A DNA stretch of 64,000 nt from Costus lasius (Eukaryota > Streptophyta > Magnoliopsida > Zingiberales > Costaceae). A program made the translations under genes and the position numbers. The notes under the pieces are model-generated. The model was not told where the DNA came from. It did no database searches and worked only from the letters and a program-made list of their open reading frames with translations. Within the stretch, counting starts at the first letter, position 1, and the number at the start of each line of letters is the position of its first letter. Below are positions 56,722-64,000 of the stretch, one piece after another. The stretch covers positions 57,615,949 to 57,679,948 of the forward strand of contig CM050449.1 of the NCBI GenBank assembly GCA_027563935.2, in the 5' to 3' direction.

Positions 56722-58233
56722 TTGGCACCATAATAGATGTGAAAAATGGGAAATTAGCGCTCAACATTGGGGAAAATAAATTGGAATTTGATTTGTCTTC
56801 CACTCTAAAGAAACCATCTCTTGCATAATTATGTTGCAGCATAGATATCGTGGAGGAAGACGTTGAACCCACTCTTTTGAAAAATGACAAAGCTAACCAT
56901 CTTGAGATGTGCCTCCTGAATGATGAGAATGAGGAGCATGTTGACAAGACACTGGAATATGCAAAGCTCTTGAATGTTGCCCTACATGTAGGGTTCAAAA
57001 AATTAAAGTTTGAAAGTCTTGGTGAGGGGAAGCCTAGGTCTTCTGAAAAGAATGAGCTAGAGTTCAAACCCCTTCCCAACAATTTGAAATATGAATTTCT
57101 TGGTGTAAACTCTACTCATCCAATAATCATTAGTGCCTATCTAAGTGAAGGAGAGACCAAAAAGCTTCTAGATGAACTGCATCTCCAAAAGAAGGTAATT
57201 GGATATTCATTAGATGATATCAAAGGTATTAATCCTTCTTTTTGTATGCACAGGATTTTCCTAGAAAACGAGAGCAAAGCTTTTGTGGAATTTTAGCGCC
57301 GCTTAAACCCAAACATGAAAGAAGTGGTGAAGAAGCAAATACTGAAATTACTTGACACAGGGGTCATATATGCAATATCTTATAGCGAATGGGTCAGTCC
57401 TGTACACATTGAGCCAAAGAAAGGCGGAGTCACTATAGTCAAGAACAAAAATAACAAGCTCATTCTGACCTGCAGTATGACCGAATGGCGCATGTGCATC
57501 AACTATAGGAAACTTAATAAGGCCACGCGAAAGGACCATTACCATCTTCCTTTCATTGATCAGATGTTGGAGCAACTGGCTAAAAATTCCCACTTTTGCT
57601 TTCTTAATGGTTTCTCAGGGTTCTTCTAGATTCCTATCCATCTAGAGGATCAAGAAAAACCACCTTCACCTGTCCATATGGGACATTTGCTTACCGTAGG
57701 ATGCCATTTGGGCTTTATAACGCCCCTGCTACTTTTCATAGATGCATGGTTGTAATTTTTTCTGACTTTATTGAAGACATAGTGGATGTCTTTATGGACG
57801 ATTTTTCAGTCTATAGTAGTTCTTTTGAAGTCTATCTTTCTAATCTCTCTAAAGTATTATAGAGATGCAAGGATGTCAATCTCATTTTGAACTATGAAAA
57901 GTGTCACTTCATGGTACGCGAGGGAATAGTACTCGGCCACCTCATTTCAGAGCGTGGCATTGAGGTTGACAAATACAATGTAGACACCATTGAGAAGATG
58001 CCTCCTTCTTTTGAGAAAGGAGTCTGAAGCTTTCTTGGACATGCTGGCTTTTATCACCATTTCATAAAAGATTTTTCTAAGATTGCTTGACCATTAACTC
58101 ACTTGGTTGCTAGAGATGTTGCATTTTATTTTGACTAGGATTGCATGATCGCCTTTAAAAATTGAAGAAAGCATTGATCTCAGCACCTATCATGCAACCG
58201 CCGGATTGGTCCCTTCCATTCGAAGTAATGTGT
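56722..58233 (+). pseudogene. Athila-like protease end, RT and start of RNase H, element D
   Basis: Continues the protease directly after LTR F (TIIDVKNGKLALNIGENKLEFDL). It then runs through 56850-57296 (SLDDIKGINPSFCMHRIFLE, the usual run-up to Ty3 RT) and 57315-57629 (EWVSPVHIEPKKGG...WRMCINYRKLNKATRKDHYHLPFIDQM). The RT active site is FMDD at 57791-57802, in another frame after a frameshift. The thumb (YEKCHFMVREGIVLGHL...FLGHAGFYHHFIKDFSK) and RNase H start (APIMQPPDWSLPFEVMC) follow with stops. The gene is cut at 58233 by a family B LTR and not resumed. RT before RNase H and no integrase upstream fit Ty3. Confidence 0.82.
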
Positions 58234-59042
58234 CAGCGCCTATCATGAACCAGGCAGATCATCACAAGCAATGAGTGGCTTCTAGCAAAGCATTGCTGCT
58301 ATCCAAGTCATAGGAATATATTGTCAGCTGAGAACACCTAAGCAGTGATAAAGTTTCCATATATGCAATACAACCCCTTTGCCTTATGATAATCCTAGAA
58401 TGGACAAATGTGTCACACTTTCTATTCCAATCATGTACGGTGACTCAAGTAGGAAATCCAATCTCCTGGATATGGTCATACACTCTCAGTCAAACACCCA
58501 TGGAGGGGACCCTAAATTATCAAACTTCCTATGGGAAGAAAGGGGCAAATCCTCTGTTAATCATTCGTACTTCACATATGACTTATGACATACCCATTGA
58601 TAGCTGTTATGACTTCCTAGTTACGTAGAAGCATTAGGCTATATCAAAGTATGCCAATTATCTTATGTAACTACTGATGACCTCAAGTCTAAGGACTAGA
58701 GCATCTTCTGTCACTTGTGAATCTTAACTTGTGACACGAAGTTTAAGTTTCACAATGGGTCAGTCCAGTTCATCTTGCTTGATACACCTATGTGTCTATG
58801 TTGATGCCCAGTATCCAACCAGCTCACATACCAGTCTCACATGTATTAATCTTGTCCCTTATCCACCAAGGTACTTCGACTAGGGACTCATTTATGAAAT
58901 TGAGTCAAATCAATCTCTAGGGACATTATCATGTTATCCAATACTTGAACGAAGGCATAGCGATCAATATGATAATGACAATTGCCTTTGTTCAATGAAT
59001 AAAGATTACATCATACATTTAGTCTTCAGGGCATACACAATA
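58234..59042 (-). mobile_element. Family B copia LTR, second copy (partial)
   Basis: Colinear with about 170-784 plus 17297-17489: ATCACAAGCAATGAGTGGC, the GGTCATACAC core, TATCCACCAAGGTACTTCGAC, and GGGACATTATCATG. The right end, CAGGGCATACACAATA, is a mutated LTR start. The left end is truncated or very diverged. I see no TSD, and element D does not resume on the right, so this junction is complex. Confidence 0.65.
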
Positions 59043-60404
59043 ATAGTCTAGTACTCATAGATTTAACTAAGGAGTTTTAGAGTTAAGAGTTACTTTTCAG
59101 TCCTTGTCCTAACCATCATAACGTATAAAAAAAATTAAATGCAATTAATTAAAAGCATAAGTAATAATCAGCAATCAACTTTAACAAACTCAAATAAAAT
59201 AACAAACACACTGATATGAATTACAAAACGAAAAGTTAAAGGGTTACTCCATATATCCCAAAATTAAGTTTAAGCTACAATTATAGTCATGAAATTCATC
59301 TTAAACTTAAAGTAAAATTTTTCATTTAGTTTGAAATAGAGTAAATTAACAAAATTGACAACTCCCTAATGAAGATTGTCGGGATCTAAAACTTTCCCTC
59401 TCCTAGCTGTGATTGCAATCATGGCTGTGATTGTAACTGTGAAAGTTGATTCTTCCTTGCGCATGGTGGTTGTTGTTCTAGCTCAAATCTCTCTTAATCC
59501 TTGATATATTTGGATGAGATTTAAAGCTAGAACTCTTCTAAGCTCTTGTCCTTTCTTCTTGGATAAGTTTCATAATCCAATTTTGCAAAACCTTTCGGCT
59601 CGAGCCTTGGAAGATGAAATAGGGTTTCTACCACCACTCATGCCTTCTCTAGTTCAATTTGGCGTGAGAAAGTAGTGTTAGCTACTCTAAATTGGTGAAT
59701 TGTTGCCCAATGTGCTCTTTCTCAAAGCCCTAAGGTTTGAGATCATTATAGAGCCTGACGGAGAAGAATTAGTCGCTAGTTGTCCGCCAAAATTGGCCTC
59801 CAATGAAATAGAATCATGGGTCATGATTGCAATCACGGGCCATGATTGTCAATCAGCTTAGAATGGACTAAAATTCATGGGATGACTTCGTCTCTCTTTT
59901 GAAAATATTATTCTACTTTAATTTGCACAAAATTCATCATCGTCAAGGAATCACTACTAATAGATTTTGTTCTACTTTGGAATCAAAATTTCTTATGAAG
60001 GTTCCTTTTTGTGATTTGAATTTTATTTTGATGAATTCTCTTTATTTTTGTTGGAATTTAGACTTTTTTTACTTGAAAATTTAAAAAGACAGAGAGAAGA
60101 AGATTTTTATAAAAATCTAATAATTTCATATAAATTAGAATATAAAAAAAAAGTTATGACACATATTTATAATAATTATGTGCAAAAATAATATAAAATT
60201 TTGTGCCATCAGCCATGCAATGTTAAATACAGTCATGCAAAGCTGCCGAATATAGTCGTGTTTTTGTTGAATACGACTAACTAAAGCCATCGACAGTTGT
60301 GCTTTTGTTGAATATGACCATACAAAGCTGCATAATATGGCCATATTTTTGTATTCAACCTTGCAGCACTGTGTTTCCGCTAGCTTCCTATGTTGGACTT
60401 GCAT
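59043..60404. other. AT-rich unassigned DNA, possibly a decayed Ty3 LTR
   Basis: No credible gene. 59400-59860 has clustered ATGATTGCAATCA / CACGGGCCATGATTG motifs like those in LTRs C, E and F, and AATTCATCA at about 59931-59939 could be a minus-strand LTR start. 60230-60400 contains a decayed ~83-bp direct repeat (CATGCAAAGCTGC...TTTTTGTTGAATACGAC). Confidence 0.3.
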
Positions 60405-61664
60405 CCATGTGCTATGCTCGACCCAAGCCGCCTGTGGTCAAGCCATTTAGGCTGGTTTGAGCCTAGGTCAATTTTGACCGATCACCATGAGCTCCAAAGC
60501 TTCGGGGTTATTAATTAAATCAGACTCCTAATTACTCTTTCAGGCTGATTTAATCAAAGTCTTGGATTAATTTAGGATAGATCATGTTATCCAAGCCTTA
60601 AAGATCAAGGGCGTGCCCCTTTGATTCACTTGATCTCTAATGGACTTCGGGTTTAAGTGGCATTGGATGTACTTATAGCCAAAATAGTGTCATATAACAC
60701 TAGTCCAATTAGTCAATTTCCCTGTTATATGGGTGGGTGATTGGGATCACTGTCCTCGGGCCTAACAATTGTTATAGTATAAGACATTGATCAAGAATTT
60801 TCCATTGCGAGATTTCCAATTTTGTTTTTTCTGCGTTTTCTTATCTAAATTGTGATAACTAAAGGGTTTTTTTCTACCAGCGATAATCAATTTAAAGCCC
60901 TCTTGAGAATCAAATTGAGCATTTCAATTAATCTGTGCATCAAAAGATGTCGGCATAATTGTGCATGCGACGGCTTAAGAGTTTGTATAATCATTGTAAT
61001 TTTTAATGTTTATACCATATCATTGATAACTTTTATTTGGCGCACCAAGAACTGTGGATGAAATAAAGGGTAGCCTAAAAATCATCGTTTACACCACTGG
61101 GAGAAGGCCTACAAATTTGGTTCATTCTAATTCGATCAATATGGAGATCAACAAGTGAATATGAACACGCTGAGAGTGGGAATCAATGACTAGGAGTCAT
61201 CTTTGCTGGTTCAAGTCATCATCAACAGATTTGGATGAGGAAGAGAAAGATGTAAGCATCTGCAAGTTCTAAAAGGAATTAGGTGATGGTAATCACGTGA
61301 TGGCAATGGTGAAGTATGGAAGCTCTGGATGTAGGCAAGGTGTTAGGTTAGGGGATAGGGATTGCTCAACACTTTGAACATGAAAGAAAAGTACAAGGAT
61401 AAGGAGAAATGAAGATGAATAATGCAGAGGACGAGAGAGAAAGGGGGTTCATCATACACTTCAAATGTGATAATTTATGAATGAACTAAATCCTAAAATG
61501 AAAATTCAAAAGTAAATCCTAAAATGAAAATTCAAAAGTATCGTATGTTATATTTTTATTCATATATTATATATCAAATTAAATAGTAAAAAACAAAAAT
61601 ACACTGGTCAAATTAAATGACCATTTACATTTAGATAATTGATAAAAGAAATTTCATAGGAATG
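60405..61664. other. Unassigned stretch left of the hAT transposon
   Basis: No frame with recognisable similarity. AACAATTGTTATAGTATAAG near 60765 only vaguely resembles a copia primer site. The last bases before the hAT end, TAGGAATG (61657-61664), would be one copy of its 8-bp TSD; the partner lies outside the window. Confidence 0.3.
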
Positions 61665-64000
61665 TAGGGGTGAGCAAACGGAAGTTCGTACCAATCCCGA
61701 ACTTCTAAAGTTTAAATCGTAGGTACCGGTACCGATACCGAATTCAAATTCGAGAGTTTGAGACTGGTACCGAACTCCCAACATTTATTTCAGGAAAATC
61801 CCGAATTCCCGAAATTTTATATTCAACATTCAAGTATCAAAAACAACATCAAGTATTTAACTAATAATTTAATAACTAAACACAACCAACTAACAATTCC
61901 GCATCAAAACAGTCAAGTAGTGACTACACACTAGTACCAACTATCAAGTTCCAAAATTCTAACAACTAACAAGTAGTATAAAGCTAACTAACAAATAACA
62001 AAACCGAAAGCTAACAATTCATAATTTCAAGTTTTAGCATTCAACAACCAACAATTCCAAAGTTCAAACAAAGTAAAACATCCAAATTTCAAATTACAAA
62101 TTCCACCACCATGCACAAGTCATAACCAACAAAATATAAGTTATAGTACATCCAAACACCAAAATTCCAATGATCCAAAGAAGCAAAATCCCATTTTCCC
62201 ATTTACAGCAACAATTTCAAATTTTCAACACCTCCTTAGCTCCATAAACATTTCTAGCTGTGAGCCTGTGACAATAAAAACAAGTTCAAAGATTACAACT
62301 TGAGAAAAGTAATAAAAGCAAAATTAAATAAATAAACCAAAATTACAATTTACACTAAGTTCTAACAAATCCGTCATCAAAGTTACAACCCTATTATCCC
62401 AAAATTATAATTTACAAGTTCATCATCAAAGTTACAAGTCCATTACACCAAAGTTACAAGTTTATCATAAAAGTTACATCAAGTTCTAACAAGTCCATTA
62501 CAACAAGTTCTAACAAGTCCACTATTAGTCCATCACAACAAAATTCCAGCCAACACCCAACAAAGCCTTCAGCCTCCAAGGTCCAAGCCTCCATCATAAA
62601 TTTCAATTAGTTATGAACTGCAGTAATAGAATGTTACAACAAATCCAATAATATATTGTTAACAAAAATCATCTAATGCTTTAAATACATAAGAGTTAAA
62701 TGGATAATATAAATTATATGGTAAAAGCATACCTTTTTTGCTTTTGACATTAATTATTAGTTGATGCTTCATCCACATGAACTTGAGACAATTCTAAATA
62801 ATCAAACAATTATAATTTATAAGACTACTAGTAATGAAACTAGAAAGTTGAAACAAATGAAATAATATTTAAGAAATGAGAAAAAATATATATATTATTA
62901 TCTTTTTCTAATTCCTCTATTTCTTGTAAGTCTTCCTCAATCCTAATAGGAGAATTCATTGCACAATACCAATCTTGAGTGCATACTAAAGCTTCAACAA
63001 TTTTAGGAGTTAAAGAACTCTTAAATGGATCCAAAATTCTACCAGAGGTACTAAATGCACTTTCTGAAGCCACAGTTGAAATTGAGATTGCTAAAATGTC
63101 CCTTTCCATTTGAGAAAGAATTGGGTACCTGTGAGAATTAAGTTTTCACCATACCAAAATTTCAAAATTTGAACCATTAGGTACAAAATCATCCTTCAAG
63201 TATTTCTCCAACTCCGTTTTAGGGTCTCCAATCCGATTTTCAGTAATATACTTCCTAATTCCCATATGGATTTTCATTGCTAAAAGCTCATTTCGGTCAT
63301 CCATAGAAGAAATAACACTAGAGCTAGCTGAGGAACTTTGGTGAGCTTCATGTTGAGAATGAGAGCTTTCAGGAGCTAATAATGTTTGATATTCATTAAA
63401 AAGTCTTATAAAATGCTCTTTAACAAGACTTAATAAGAAAGAGCCCTTCCCCATACCATGCACGCTCTCAAATGCATATTCCAAGTATCTTAGTTTATGT
63501 CGAGGATCCAATATAACAAGACTAAAAATCATTTTGTTGGTCTTTTAGAAATCACCCTAATATTTGTCATATTTGTATCGCATGAATATGGCCATCAATC
63601 CAATATGTGGGTATTCATTTGCTTCCAATTCTTTCAATAAAATATAAACAACATATATTTCAGGAAAAAATAATTGGAAGTAACATAATAAGAGCCTAAA
63701 ATCTTTAAAGTCAAATCATAAAAGTGTTTTAAAATCACCACCAACTTTCTAACATTAACCTAATCATCAGAAGTTGGTATTATGATGTTGCCTTTATCAT
63801 CCACAAGTTCATATGAAAAGCTACTCTTTTGATCATCATATCTCACGAAGGCTCTCTCAAACTTTTATGCAGTATCCAACATTAAATATGTTGAATTCCA
63901 CCTTGTAACCACATCCAAGCATAAGAGTCCCTTGCTTTGAATTTTCTCTTTCTCAACGCAATCCTTAAACTTGCTCAATCTAGAAGGTGATTATCTTTCA
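61665..64000 (-). mobile_element. hAT DNA transposon, 3' end and transposase (cut by window edge)
   Basis: The terminal sequence TAGGGGTGAGCAAACGG (61665-61681) fits hAT terminal inverted repeats. Next come subterminal GGTACCGGTACCGATACCG-type repeats, about 1 kb of A-rich noncoding DNA with many CAAAATTCC/CAACTAACAA words, and a transposase on the minus strand that runs off the right edge. The other terminus is not in the window. Confidence 0.7.
62840..64000 (-). pseudogene. hAT transposase, C-terminal part (broken)
   Basis: Minus strand. 63532-63149 matches the region around ILDPRHKLRYLEYAFE of plant hAT transposases. 63109 onward is the C-terminal hAT dimerisation domain (ILAISISTVASESAFSTSGRILDP...SSLTPKIVEALVCTQDW). 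The two are in one frame, parted by TGA at 63143-63145 in place of the second Trp of a conserved WWK. Upstream, DKY-GDF residues and further transposase-like pieces to 64000 carry more stops (for example near 63545). The N-terminal BED finger and most of the catalytic domain lie outside. Inactive in this form. Confidence 0.8.

Noticed and set aside
60755..60785. Decayed copia primer site (AACAATTGTTATAGTATAAG)
   Set aside because: Too many mismatches, and no LTR pair or gag nearby that I can recognise.
60852..61061. Possible 69-codon gene
   Set aside because: No recognisable domain, AT-rich surroundings, no supporting context.

Overview
The window looks like repeat-rich plant nuclear DNA, probably heterochromatin of a large-genome flowering plant. 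I see no host protein gene, rRNA or complete tRNA gene. Nearly all of it is LTR retrotransposons nested in one another, and a hAT DNA transposon enters at the right edge. The evidence is Ty1/copia and Ty3 gag-pol reading frames, LTR pairs, primer binding sites (initiator Met-tRNA type for copia, Asp-tRNA type for Ty3) and exact 5-bp target site duplications (TSDs). The species cannot be named from the sequence.

Layout. (1) 1-784 and 17292-17489 are two halves of a minus-strand copia LTR (family B). It is split by a family A copia array, 785-17291, built LTR-internal-LTR-internal-LTR with an exact 7413-bp period and the TSD ATATC outside. (2) 17490-23034 is the 3' part of another family A copy (A3). 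Its LTR is split by a 2904-bp solo LTR (G, TSD ACAAG). (3) 23035-27816 holds unassigned DNA, then the 3' LTR, 3' UTR and broken 3' ORF of an Athila/Tat-type Ty3 element (E, minus). (4) 27817-46018 is a minus-strand family A element (A5) with a complete plus-strand family A element (A4, 29596-38718, TSD TCTGC) inserted in its pol. (5) 46019-58233 is a decayed plus-strand Athila-like element (D). A solo family A LTR (46582-48283, TSD AGACA) lies in its 5' region. Its protease is split by a Ty3 solo LTR (F), which is itself split by a deleted minus-strand Ty3 element (C, 51975-56105, TSD AGCCC). (6) 58234-59042 is a second family B LTR; 59043-61664 is AT-rich unassigned DNA; 61665-64000 is the 3' end of a hAT transposon with a broken transposase.

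Family A (copia, probably the Angela lineage) is present as nine LTRs and parts of five internal regions, so its copies can be compared by eye. Three signals stand out. A short start exon (ATG GCN ATG/TCG, then GTATG) inside the LTR would splice in frame to gag, removing an intron of about 1.9 kb that contains the primer binding site. An LTR hairpin keeps its pairing while its sequence changes between copies. A tRNA-like block of about 58 bp in the leader is present in some copies and cleanly absent in another. Every gag-pol frame that can be read over its full length carries at least one nonsense codon, so no copy here looks autonomous, although the A array is clearly young.
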